This document shows, piece after piece, positions 1 to 5,128 of a stretch of DNA of 5,128 nt (the stretch's first letter is position 1; each line of letters begins with the position of its first letter). Below the pieces are notes generated by a model, which saw only the letters and a list, made by a program, of their open reading frames with translations, made no database searches and was not told where the DNA came from. This stretch comes from Rubrivivax sp. (GTDB lineage: Bacteria; Pseudomonadota; Gammaproteobacteria; Burkholderiales; Burkholderiaceae_C), in assembly GCA_020851615.1 (NCBI GenBank), contig JADZCL010000123.1:1-5128 (forward strand), written 5' to 3'. Both the position numbers and the translations under genes were made by a program.

Positions 1-185
1 ACATCGGTCTGCAGAAGACGGGCTACATCGCCGAGGCAGGTCGTTGCCTGGTGATGCAGGCCCAGCTCGCGGGCCGCAAGCTGATCATGGTGCTGCTTGA
101 TTCGGCGGGCAAGTACTCGCGCATCGGTGACGCCGAGCGCATCCGTCACTGGCTTGTGCAGCAGACCGAACTGCGTCTGCGCTGA
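1..185 (+). CDS. pbpG: D-alanyl-D-alanine endopeptidase (PBP7-like, peptidase S11), C-terminal fragment
   Basis: The reading frame enters from the left edge (first whole codon at 3) and ends at TGA 183-185, leaving 60 residues. The fragment begins IGLQKTGYIAEAG. KTG is the third active-site motif of the serine penicillin-binding enzymes of family S11 (SxxK, SxN, KTG). It is followed by the usual strand RCLVMQAQLAGRKLIMVLLDS and a closing helix with DAERIRHWL. Family knowledge: these periplasmic enzymes cleave D-Ala-meso-DAP cross-bridges or terminal D-Ala in peptidoglycan. The catalytic Ser and Lys, the SxN motif and the signal peptide lie outside the window, so activity cannot be judged. The symbol follows the E. 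coli PBP7 gene; a DacA-type carboxypeptidase is the main alternative, but these usually carry an additional C-terminal domain and membrane anchor, which this short tail lacks. It converges on the iclR gene with 38 bases between the stops. Confidence 0.85.
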   Translation, partial: IGLQKTGYIAEAGRCLVMQAQLAGRKLIMVLLDSAGKYSRIGDAERIRHWLVQQTELRLR

Positions 186-187
186 GC

Positions 188-206
188 GCGGACAGAGGCG
201 TCCCGC
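188..206. terminator. Weak GC-rich hairpin between convergent stops, possible bidirectional terminator
   Basis: GCGGAC (188-193) can pair with GTCCCGC (200-206) with one bulged C at 202 and a six-base loop. It lies in the 38-base gap between the pbpG-like stop and the iclR stop, where a terminator serving both strands would be expected. Neither strand has a T-run after the stem, so it is not a classical intrinsic terminator, and similar stems arise by chance in DNA this GC-rich. A competing small stem, CCGC 203-206 with GCGG 212-215, overlaps it. Confidence 0.2.
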
Positions 207-223
207 AGACCGCGGCGTGCACG

Positions 224-994
224 TCAACCCGCCCGGTAGCCCAGCGCGGTCGAGATCCGCGCGGCGGTAGCCCGCAGCTTCTCGAGCCAGCCTTCCTCGA
301 GACGATCGGTCGGTGCCGATACCGACAGACCTGCGACCAGTTGTCGCTGATCATCGAAGATGCCCGCGGCCATGCAGCGGACGCCGAGTTCCAGTTCCTC
401 GTCGTCGCGTGCCACCCCCGTCTTGCGCACCTGGTTGAGCTCGCGCTCGAGGCGCCCCAGTTCGGTGATGCTGTTGCGGGTGTGGCCGGCCAGCCCGGTC
501 CGTGTGGCGTAGGCGCGCACGCGCTGCGGGTCGTCTTGGGCAAGAAAGAGCTTGCCGACCGAAGTCAGGTGCAAGGGAGCACGCCCGCCAACCGCGCGCA
601 CGACCTGCATGCCCGAGCGTTCGCTGTAGGTGCGCTCGACGTAGACGATCTCGTCGCCCTGGCGCATCGACAGGTTGACGGGCTGGTGCGTGAGCTTGTG
701 CAGCTCGCGCATGGGCCCCATCGCGGCCTCGCGCACGTCCAGCCGCGCCTTGACGAGATTGCCAAGTTCCAGCAGGCGCATGCCCAGGCGGTAGCTGCCC
801 GCGTGTGGGCGGTCGACGAGCCGCCCGACGACCAGATCGTTGAGGATGCGATGGGTGGTCGACGGGTGCAAGCCGGTGCGCTCGCTGATCTCCTTCAAGG
901 GCAGCGGATCGGCATGTGCAGCCAGCATGTCCAGGATCGCGAACACGCGCTCGAGCACCTGGACGGTCGGCGTGTTCGGGTTGCGGCTGCTCAT
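224..994 (-). CDS. IclR-family transcriptional regulator
   Basis: A 256-residue protein, the normal length for IclR regulators. The N-terminal winged helix-turn-helix spans about residues 10-72: LERVFAILDMLAAH, then the helix pair ISERTGLHPSTTHRIL (36-51) and the wing GSYRLG (66-71). A linker helix leads to the GAF-like effector-binding domain (about 88-252), with the typical stretches ISMRQ-like NLSMRQGDEIVYVER (107-121), APLHLTSVGKLFLA (139-152) and GVRCMAAGIFDD (204-215). Such proteins bind DNA as dimers or tetramers and respond to small, often aromatic or organic-acid, effectors. The ATG at 994-992 overlaps the hpnE TGA by four bases (ATGA), which fixes the start. The frame stays open upstream to an ATG at 1234, but that start would run 240 bases into hpnE. 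The mRNA just upstream lacks a Shine-Dalgarno sequence, so translation probably depends on ribosomes finishing hpnE. Ligand and target operon are unknown; local control of the hpn operon is only an inference. Confidence 0.93.
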   Translation of the reverse strand: MSSRNPNTPTVQVLERVFAILDMLAAHADPLPLKEISERTGLHPSTTHRILNDLVVGRLVDRPHAGSYRLGMRLLELGNLVKARLDVREAAMGPMRELHKLTHQPVNLSMRQGDEIVYVERTYSERSGMQVVRAVGGRAPLHLTSVGKLFLAQDDPQRVRAYATRTGLAGHTRNSITELGRLERELNQVRKTGVARDDEELELGVRCMAAGIFDDQRQLVAGLSVSAPTDRLEEGWLEKLRATAARISTALGYRAG

Positions 995-2340
995 GGCATC
1001 GTGCGCGGAGGTGAAACGGTATTTTGCATGGCGGTAGTGCAGGCTGCTGCCGCGAATGCACCGGCGCGCACGGCGCCCTCGAGCGTTGCCGGATACGGGC
1101 CGTCCACGTAGTCGCCTGCAGCGAACAACCCCGGGACGATGAGCGCGCGCGGGCGCTGCAGCCCGGGCGTGCTGCGGAAGGTGGCGCGGCGTTCGGCGAT
1201 CGTGGCCAGCACCTTTGTGTGGCCGGCCTGCCACCCGAAGCGGCCCAGTTCACCGGCCGCCTGGGCCAGGACGGCAGCGGTCGTGGCTGCCAGTCCACGC
1301 TCGACCCAGGCGCCTGCCCCGCTGATGACGAAGGCCAGGCGCCCCGGTGGGCCGCCGAGGCGGCCGTGGTCGAACACGTACTGTGCGGGCGCCTCGTCGC
1401 TCTCCTGCAGGGCCAGCATCGGCAATGGCAGCGGCTGCAAGCCCGCAGCCTGTACATGGACAGTCACGATGGGCTCGAAGCGCAGGGCCTTCGCCTGTGC
1501 CGACCACTGCGGGGCCAGGTCCTGCACCAGCCGCGCCGCCTCGCCCGCAGGGCAGGCGAGTACGACGCCATCGAAGGCCACGCCGTCCACGGCGAAGCCT
1601 GACGGCGTCGCCACGATCTCCATCACCCGCTGTCCGGCGTGCAGCGTTGTGCCATGCTGGTCCAGCCAGCGGGTTGCGGGTGCGGGAAGCAGCTCCTGCA
1701 GCGGGCGCCGCGGCAACAGCAGGTCGCTCGCACCGGGGCCGCCGAAGAGGCCATCGCGCAGGACACGGAGAAAGACCGCCGCACTGGCTTCGTCCACGGG
1801 CGTGTTGAGGGCGGCCACACACAGTGGGTCGATCAGCAGTTGTCGCACGGCCTGCGGCAGCCCGTCGCACAAGGCCTGCACGCTGCGATCGGGCTCGCTG
1901 CGCAGGCCCGCGGCAAGCCAGCGTGCGCAGCGTGCGAGCAGGCGCAGGCGCTCGGGGAGCGTCCAGGCCGTGCAGCGCAGTACGGCGTGGGTGAAGGCCC
2001 ATGCCGCGGGGCCGCTGGACAGGCGCAGGCCGCGGCCGTCGGGTCGGCACAGGGCCAGCGGCTGGCGCAGCAGTGCCTGTTCGGGGTCGACGCCGACGCG
2101 CCGCATCAGGGCCAGCGTGGCGCTGCAGGCGCCCAGCAGGATGTGCTGCCCGTTGTCGAGTCCGTCGTCGGCACGGCTGCGTGCGCGGCCGCCCCATTGG
2201 CGGGCCATCTCGAAGACGGTCACATCAAGGCCGGCGGCCGTGGCATGGACTGCGGCGCTAAGCCCGGCCCAACCCCCTCCGACGACGGCCATCCGTTGTC
2301 TGCGCGCAGACGCTGCGTTGCCCGGCCGTGCCGCGGTCAT
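991..2340 (-). CDS. hpnE: Hydroxysqualene dehydroxylase HpnE (squalene-associated FAD-dependent desaturase family)
   Basis: A 449-residue flavoprotein, close to the family length. An N-terminal Rossmann fold carries GGGWAG (GxGxxG, 21-26), the acidic strand end VTVFE (40-44) and GGRARS (50-55), followed by the family stretch DNGQH (62-66). The middle contains DPLCVAALNTP (171-181) and the SDLLLP segment (205-210). Near the C-terminus AGDYVDGPYP (408-417) supplies the second FAD-contact motif, followed by the helix ATLEGAVRAG. Family knowledge: HpnE reduces hydroxysqualene to squalene with FAD and a reductant, the last step of the HpnCDE route. The ATG at 2340-2338 overlaps the hpnD TGA (ATGA). 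An internal ATG at 2292-2290, just before the GxGxxG strand, is the alternative start; it would remove a 16-residue Arg/Ala-rich leader. The start is preferred because of the overlap pattern. Its own stop overlaps the iclR start. A related phytoene or amine-oxidase-type desaturase is excluded mainly by the hpnC-hpnD context and the DNGQH and LNTP segments. Confidence 0.94.
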   Translation of the reverse strand: MTAARPGNAASARRQRMAVVGGGWAGLSAAVHATAAGLDVTVFEMARQWGGRARSRADDGLDNGQHILLGACSATLALMRRVGVDPEQALLRQPLALCRPDGRGLRLSSGPAAWAFTHAVLRCTAWTLPERLRLLARCARWLAAGLRSEPDRSVQALCDGLPQAVRQLLIDPLCVAALNTPVDEASAAVFLRVLRDGLFGGPGASDLLLPRRPLQELLPAPATRWLDQHGTTLHAGQRVMEIVATPSGFAVDGVAFDGVVLACPAGEAARLVQDLAPQWSAQAKALRFEPIVTVHVQAAGLQPLPLPMLALQESDEAPAQYVFDHGRLGGPPGRLAFVISGAGAWVERGLAATTAAVLAQAAGELGRFGWQAGHTKVLATIAERRATFRSTPGLQRPRALIVPGLFAAGDYVDGPYPATLEGAVRAGAFAAAACTTAMQNTVSPPRTMP

Positions 2341-3185
2341 CGCTCGCGCCAACGCGTACGCGCGGCGATCCACAGCTTGCGTACCGGTGTCAGCGAGGTG
2401 CGCTGGTGCAGCACCTGGAAGCCCTGGGCCTCGATCTCGCGCAGGAGGGTGCGGTAGATGGCGGCCATCATCAAGCCCGGGAGCTGGGCCTGGCGGTCGG
2501 CCTCGGGCAGCAGCGCCAGCGCCTCGTCGTAGGTGGCGTGCGCGCGAGCGGCCTGCATGCGCATCAGCGCCGAGAAGCGCTCGCTGTAACCCCAGGGCGC
2601 TTCGCGCTGCAGGATCTCGCTGGCCTTCACGCCATGCGCCTGCAGCTCCGAGAGTGGCAGATAGATGCGCCCGCGCCGTGCGTCCTCGCCGACATCGCGG
2701 ATGATGTTGGTGAGTTGCATCGCCAGGCCCAGGCGGTGCGCGTACTGCAGCGTGGAATCCACGCGGTGGCCGAAGATGCGCGCAGCCACCTCGCCGACGA
2801 CGCCAGCGACCAGCTCGCAGTACCGGGCGAGCCCGGCGAAGTCGAGGAAGCGGGATTGGTCGAGGTCGATCTGGCAGCCATCGATGACCGCGCTCAGGTG
2901 CTTGGGCTGGATGCCGTAGGACTGCAGGTGTGGGCGCAGCGCCTGCGCCACCGGGTGCGTCGGCGTGCCCTCGAAGAGCGCGCTGACTTCCGTTCGCCAC
3001 CACTGCAGCCGCGCCGCGGCCACACCCGGATCACCGATCTCGTCGACGACATCGTCCACCTCGCGGCAGAAGGCGTAGTAGGCCGTGATCGCGGCCCGGC
3101 GCTCGGGGGGCAGGAACAGGAAGGCGTAGTAGAACGACGAGCCGCTGCGTGCGGTCTTCTGCTGGACGTAGGCCTCGGGCGTCAC
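2337..3185 (-). CDS. hpnD: Presqualene diphosphate synthase HpnD
   Basis: A 282-residue all-alpha isoprenyl synthase of the squalene/phytoene synthase family. It starts MTPEAYVQQKTARSGSSFYY, the usual HpnD N-terminus. The first Asp-rich motif is in REVDDVVDE (41-49) and the second in RDVGED (163-168), within the signature LTNIIRDVGEDARRGR ending IYLP (158-177). The other family signature, YCELVAGVVGEVA, is at 122-134. These aspartates bind the Mg-diphosphates. Family knowledge: HpnD condenses two farnesyl diphosphates to presqualene diphosphate. I chose GTG 3185-3183 because it overlaps the hpnC TGA as GTGA, matches the family N-terminus and has GGGG about seven bases upstream. An in-frame ATG at 3221 would add 12 residues (MAGVADERAGYG) and overlap hpnC by 40 bases; an automatic caller may prefer it. 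HpnD and HpnC are tandem members of one superfamily but diverged in sequence, so this is not a recent duplication. Confidence 0.94.
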   Translation of the reverse strand: MTPEAYVQQKTARSGSSFYYAFLFLPPERRAAITAYYAFCREVDDVVDEIGDPGVAAARLQWWRTEVSALFEGTPTHPVAQALRPHLQSYGIQPKHLSAVIDGCQIDLDQSRFLDFAGLARYCELVAGVVGEVAARIFGHRVDSTLQYAHRLGLAMQLTNIIRDVGEDARRGRIYLPLSELQAHGVKASEILQREAPWGYSERFSALMRMQAARAHATYDEALALLPEADRQAQLPGLMMAAIYRTLLREIEAQGFQVLHQRTSLTPVRKLWIAARTRWRER

Positions 3186-4018
3186 GCCATACCCCGCGCG
3201 TTCATCCGCAACGCCCGCCACATCAACAACGGGGCGTCGGCCTTGCGCAGCGTGGGGCGATTGCGCAGCGTATCGTGCCCCAGCTCGGCGATCTTCTCGA
3301 CGATGCGCAGGCCGCCCTGCACCACCAGGCGCAATTCCAGGCCGGCGCGGCCGGGAACGCGTGCCGCCAGCGGCGCGCCCTCATGCATGAGCTCTACAGC
3401 CCAGGCGCAGAGTTCACGCACGCACGTACGCAGTGCGGGCTGGTCGTGCAAGGGGGTCAGGCCGGGCAGCGACACGCCATGGCGGGCCAGGTCGGCGTGC
3501 GGCAGGTAATTGCGCCCGCGTTGCTGGTCGCGGCCGAGGTCCTGCCAGAAATTGATGAGCTGCAACGCGGTGCAGATGGCGTCCGAGCGCGCCCGGTCTT
3601 GCTCCCCATCGATGCCATACAGGTGCAGCAGCAGCCGTCCGACCGGGTTGGCCGAGCGTCGGCAGTATTCCAGCAGCGCGGCTCGGTCCGGGTAGGGCGG
3701 ATTGCGCACGTCCTGCTCGAACGCGTCGAGCAGATCGTGCAGCAGTGACCCAGGCAAGGCGTGGCGCTGCTGGGCGCGTGCCAGGGGCTGGAAGACCTGC
3801 GACCAGTTGCTGCTGCCTGCACGACCCTCCAGCAAGGCGTCGAGTTCGGCGCGATAGGCAGCCAGCATGTGCAGACGCTGGGCCGGCAGGGCGTCGCCCT
3901 CGTCGGCAATGTCGTCTGCCGTGCGGGCAAAGCCGTAGATCGCTGCCACCGCCGGACGCAAGGCCGGCGGACACAACATCGACGCGACGGGGAAGTTCTC
4001 GTAGTGATCGACGCCCAC
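3182..4018 (-). CDS. hpnC: Squalene synthase HpnC (hydroxysqualene-forming)
   Basis: A 278-residue squalene/phytoene synthase family protein. The N-terminus VDHYENFPVAS (3-13) is the hallmark of HpnC. The first Asp-rich motif is in RTADDIADEGD (32-42) and the second in INFWQDLGRD (155-164), followed by QQRGRNYLP. Family knowledge: HpnC converts presqualene diphosphate, made by HpnD, to hydroxysqualene, which HpnE then reduces. The start is GTG at 4018-4016. It is the only plausible one, because the frame holds no other start codon back to a TAG at 4042-4040. The bases before it lack a good Shine-Dalgarno sequence. An ATG nine bases upstream (4027-4025) is out of frame. It is the first gene of the minus-strand operon, so its promoter should lie in the 4019-4185 spacer. 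The HpnC/HpnD distinction rests on the N-terminal motif, NFWQD against TNIIRD, and gene order; all agree. Confidence 0.94.
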   Translation of the reverse strand: MGVDHYENFPVASMLCPPALRPAVAAIYGFARTADDIADEGDALPAQRLHMLAAYRAELDALLEGRAGSSNWSQVFQPLARAQQRHALPGSLLHDLLDAFEQDVRNPPYPDRAALLEYCRRSANPVGRLLLHLYGIDGEQDRARSDAICTALQLINFWQDLGRDQQRGRNYLPHADLARHGVSLPGLTPLHDQPALRTCVRELCAWAVELMHEGAPLAARVPGRAGLELRLVVQGGLRIVEKIAELGHDTLRNRPTLRKADAPLLMWRALRMNARGMA

Positions 4019-4040
4019 GAGCGCATTGTCGCCGACGCGC

Positions 4041-4046
4041 TAAAAT
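4041..4046 (+). promoter_or_regulatory. Candidate -10 box (TAAAAT) for the tRNA-Leu/tig transcript
   Basis: TAAAAT within GCTAAAATGG matches the sigma-70 -10 consensus at five of six positions and stands out in GC-rich surroundings. With normal spacing the -35 hexamer would fall near 4017-4024, where CGAGCG is a poor match, and there is no TG extension. If it is used, the transcript would begin near 4053 and carry a leader of about 130 bases before the tRNA. No closer promoter to the tRNA is convincing; TTGACG at 4109-4114 lacks a -10 partner. Confidence 0.35.
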
Positions 4047-4113
4047 GGCCCGTTTACCACGACGGTGGCTTGGCTGCCATCTTGCCGACTGCTCCTCCCG
4101 ACGCACGCTTGAC

Positions 4114-4138
4114 GCCTTGCGGCCCGAGGCCGCCAGGC
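4114..4138. repeat. Near-perfect 11-base inverted repeat (hairpin) in the divergent spacer
   Basis: GCCTTGCGGCC (4114-4124) and GGCCGCCAGGC (4128-4138) pair at 10 of 11 positions around a CGA loop; the only mismatch is T4118 against C4134. It is the strongest symmetric element in any non-coding part of the window. No T-run follows on either strand, so it does not look like an intrinsic terminator. It lies in the presumed leader of the tRNA-tig transcript and upstream of hpnC, so an operator, an RNA-processing or leader structure, or chance are all possible. Confidence 0.5.
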
Positions 4139-4185
4139 ACTCCGTCGCCGATTGCCCTGACCAGGCCACTTCGGTTCCACCCATT

Positions 4186-4272
4186 GCGCGGGTGGCGAAA
4201 TTGGTAGACGCACCAGGTTTAGGTCCTGACGCCTTCACCGGCGTGCCGGTTCGAGTCCGGCCCCGCGCACCA
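4186..4272 (+). tRNA. tRNA-Leu, anticodon UAG, CCA encoded
   Basis: An 87-base class II tRNA. The acceptor stem GCGCGGG (4186-4192) pairs fully with CCCGCGC (4262-4268), followed by discriminator A4269 and an encoded CCA. The D-stem is GCG (4195-4197) with CGC (4209-4211), and the D-loop carries the GG pair. The anticodon arm is CCAGG-TTTAGGT-CCTGA (4213-4229) with anticodon TAG at 4220-4222, which reads CUN leucine codons, chiefly CUA. The long variable arm typical of leucine tRNAs has stem CGCC (4230-4233) with GGCG (4240-4243). The T-arm is GCCGG-TTCGAGT-CCGGC (4245-4261). The top pair of the anticodon stem (C4213-A4229) is mismatched. The tig start codon follows 26 bases after the CCA on the same strand. 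Confidence 0.97.
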
Positions 4273-4298
4273 CCCTCCACTAGTCCCTCTCGTACATC
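4273..4298 (+). promoter_or_regulatory. Pyrimidine-rich tig leader without a Shine-Dalgarno sequence
   Basis: The 26 bases between the tRNA CCA and the tig ATG are mostly C and T with only two G residues, so no GGAG-like ribosome-binding site exists. An in-frame TAG at 4281-4283 rules out a longer tig protein. If tRNA-Leu and tig share a transcript, 3' processing of the tRNA would leave tig mRNA with roughly this short leader. Initiation would then rely on ribosomal protein S1 or near-leaderless recognition. Sharing of a transcript is inferred from spacing and orientation. Confidence 0.5.
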
Positions 4299-5128
4299 AT
4301 GGCCGTCAACGTCGAAACCCTCGAGAACCTGGAACGTCGCATCACGCTGTCGCTGCCCGCGGGCGAGATCTCTCACGAGGTCGAGAGCCGCCTGCGCCAC
4401 CTTGCGCGCACCGTGCGCGCCGACGGCTTTCGTCCCGGCAAGGTGCCGATGGCGGTGGTCACGCAGCGCTACGGCTACTCGGTGCAATACGAGGTGGTCA
4501 ACGACAAGGTCGGCCGGGCCTTCGCCGACGCGGCCACCGAAGCCAAGTTGCGCGTGGCCGGGGCGCCGCGCATCACCCAGAAGGAAGAGGCCCCCGAAGG
4601 GCAGTTCGCTTTCGACGCTGTCTTCGAGGTCTACCCGGAGGTGAGCATCGGGGATCTGACAGGCGTCGAGGTCGAGCGGATCAGCGCCGAGGTCACCGAG
4701 GAGGCGATTGACCGCACCATCGAGATCCTGCGCAAGCAGCGCCGCAGCTTCGGCTTGCGCGCCGCCGGCGAGGAGGCGGCCGAGTCGGACCGAGTGACGA
4801 TCGACTTCGAGGGCAAGATCGACGGCGAGCCATTCGCTGGCGGCAAGGCCGAGGACTTCCAGTTCGGCGTCGGCGAAGGCCGCATGCTCGAGCAGTTCGA
4901 CAAGGCCGTGCGCGGCATGAAGGTCGGCCAGAGCAAGACCTTCCCGCTGCAGTTCCCGGCCGACTACCACGGCCAGGACGTCGCGGGCAAGGAGGCCGAT
5001 TTCCTCGTCACGATGAAGAAGATCGAAGCGCAGCACCTGCCGGCGGTCGACGATGCCTTTGCCAAGTCCCTGGGCATCAAGGACGCCACGGTCTCGGCCC
5101 TGCGCGCCGATGTGAGGAAGAACCTCGA
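4299..5128 (+). CDS. tig: Trigger factor (ribosome-associated chaperone and peptidyl-prolyl isomerase), N-terminal part
   Basis: 276 complete codons are present before the right edge; the full protein is normally about 430-450 residues. It begins MAVNVETLENLERRITLSLP. The N-terminal ribosome-binding domain (about 1-115) carries GFRPGKVP at 43-50, the loop that docks on ribosomal protein uL23 at the tunnel exit. The FKBP-type isomerase domain spans about 162-246: DRVTIDFEGKIDGEPFAGG, then LEQFDKAVRGMKVGQSKTF and the closing strand FLVTMKKIE. After it begins the helical C-terminal chaperone domain (from LPAVDDAFAKSLG), which is cut off. Family knowledge: it binds nascent chains in the cytoplasm and shields them as they leave the ribosome. 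ATG 4299-4301 is the only possible start, given the stop at 4281-4283. In many bacteria tig precedes clpP, clpX and lon; those would lie beyond this window. Confidence 0.98.
   Translation, partial: MAVNVETLENLERRITLSLPAGEISHEVESRLRHLARTVRADGFRPGKVPMAVVTQRYGYSVQYEVVNDKVGRAFADAATEAKLRVAGAPRITQKEEAPEGQFAFDAVFEVYPEVSIGDLTGVEVERISAEVTEEAIDRTIEILRKQRRSFGLRAAGEEAAESDRVTIDFEGKIDGEPFAGGKAEDFQFGVGEGRMLEQFDKAVRGMKVGQSKTFPLQFPADYHGQDVAGKEADFLVTMKKIEAQHLPAVDDAFAKSLGIKDATVSALRADVRKNL

Larger units (their letters stand above)
4019..4185. promoter_or_regulatory. Divergent control region between hpnC and tRNA-Leu/tig
   Basis: These 167 bases hold no credible gene. Both outward units must be transcribed from here: hpnC-hpnD-hpnE-iclR leftward and tRNA-Leu-tig rightward. 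Visible elements are a TAAAAT box at 4041-4046 (+), a short imperfect hairpin (GGTGGC 4064-4069 with GCCATC 4076-4081, one G-U pair), and a strong inverted repeat at 4114-4138. I see no convincing -35/-10 pair for hpnC on the minus strand; GACAAT (4030-4025) resembles a -10 but has no matching -35. The role as a promoter region is inferred from gene orientation. Confidence 0.6.

Noticed and set aside
1006..1012. GGAGGTG on the plus strand, resembling a strong ribosome-binding site.
   Set aside because: No start codon with a credible frame follows on that strand, and the site lies within the minus-strand hpnE coding region.
995..1234. Extended N-terminus for the IclR protein beginning at ATG 1234.
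   Set aside because: The extra 80 residues are Arg/Ala-rich, unlike any IclR domain, and lie in the shifted frame of hpnE. The ATG at 994 overlaps the hpnE stop and gives the normal family length.
1139..2704. A 521-codon plus-strand open frame opposite hpnE and hpnD.
   Set aside because: Its composition is Arg/Ala/Ser/Pro-rich with no recognisable domain, while the opposite strand encodes two clear enzymes over the same bases.
2328..3509. A 393-codon plus-strand open frame opposite hpnD and hpnC.
   Set aside because: It shows antisense codon bias only; no motif, ribosome-binding site or gene context supports it.
4109..4137. TTGACG at 4109-4114 as a -35 box close to the tRNA.
   Set aside because: The position 17 bases downstream reads GCCAGG, with no resemblance to a -10 box, and it lies inside the inverted repeat.
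4213..4229. C-A mismatch at the top of the tRNA-Leu anticodon stem, suggesting a decayed tRNA.
   Set aside because: All other stems pair, CCA is encoded and the variable arm is intact. From memory, the CCAGG/CCTGA arm is also present in other betaproteobacterial tRNA-Leu(UAG) genes, so the gene looks functional.
3414..5036. A 540-codon open frame on the minus strand, antisense to tig and the tRNA and running into hpnC in another frame.
   Set aside because: It crosses a complete tRNA gene, is low-complexity Arg/Ala/Gly-rich, and mirrors the codon pattern of tig and hpnC. It is a GC-rich shadow frame.
1..5128. Search for a mobile element, CRISPR array, toxin-antitoxin pair, phage gene or other novel system.
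   Set aside because: Every coding stretch belongs to a recognised housekeeping or lipid-pathway family. I saw no direct-repeat arrays, transposase motifs or compositional break suggesting recent transfer.

Overview
The window looks like chromosomal DNA from a high-GC betaproteobacterium, most likely Burkholderiales. The basis is strong GC bias in third codon positions, a tRNA-Leu(UAG) gene directly upstream of tig (a layout I know from that order), and protein sequences of a betaproteobacterial type. I cannot name the genus.

Layout: positions 1-185 (+) hold the last 60 codons of a peptidase S11 (PBP7-like D-Ala-D-Ala endopeptidase). It converges on a minus-strand block of four genes, transcribed from about 4018 down to 224: hpnC, hpnD, hpnE and an IclR-family regulator. 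Each junction in that block is a 4-base stop/start overlap (GTGA, ATGA, ATGA), so the four genes almost certainly form one translationally coupled operon. A 167-base divergent spacer (4019-4185) separates hpnC from the plus-strand unit. It contains a near-perfect 11-base inverted repeat and a TAAAAT -10-like box. The plus-strand unit is tRNA-Leu(UAG) (4186-4272), then the first 276 codons of trigger factor (tig), which starts 26 bases after the tRNA CCA and runs off the right edge.

Function: HpnD, HpnC and HpnE together turn two farnesyl diphosphates into squalene through presqualene diphosphate and hydroxysqualene. Squalene is the usual precursor of hopanoids, but no squalene-hopene cyclase gene lies in the window. 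The coupled IclR gene may sense a metabolite and control this operon or another one; the sequence does not decide which. The tRNA-tig unit belongs to translation and co-translational folding and appears unrelated to the lipid operon.

I found no mobile element, CRISPR array, phage gene or clearly novel system. The points most worth a second look are the four-gene overlap chain that includes a regulator, the hairpin in the divergent spacer, and the Shine-Dalgarno-free tRNA-tig junction.
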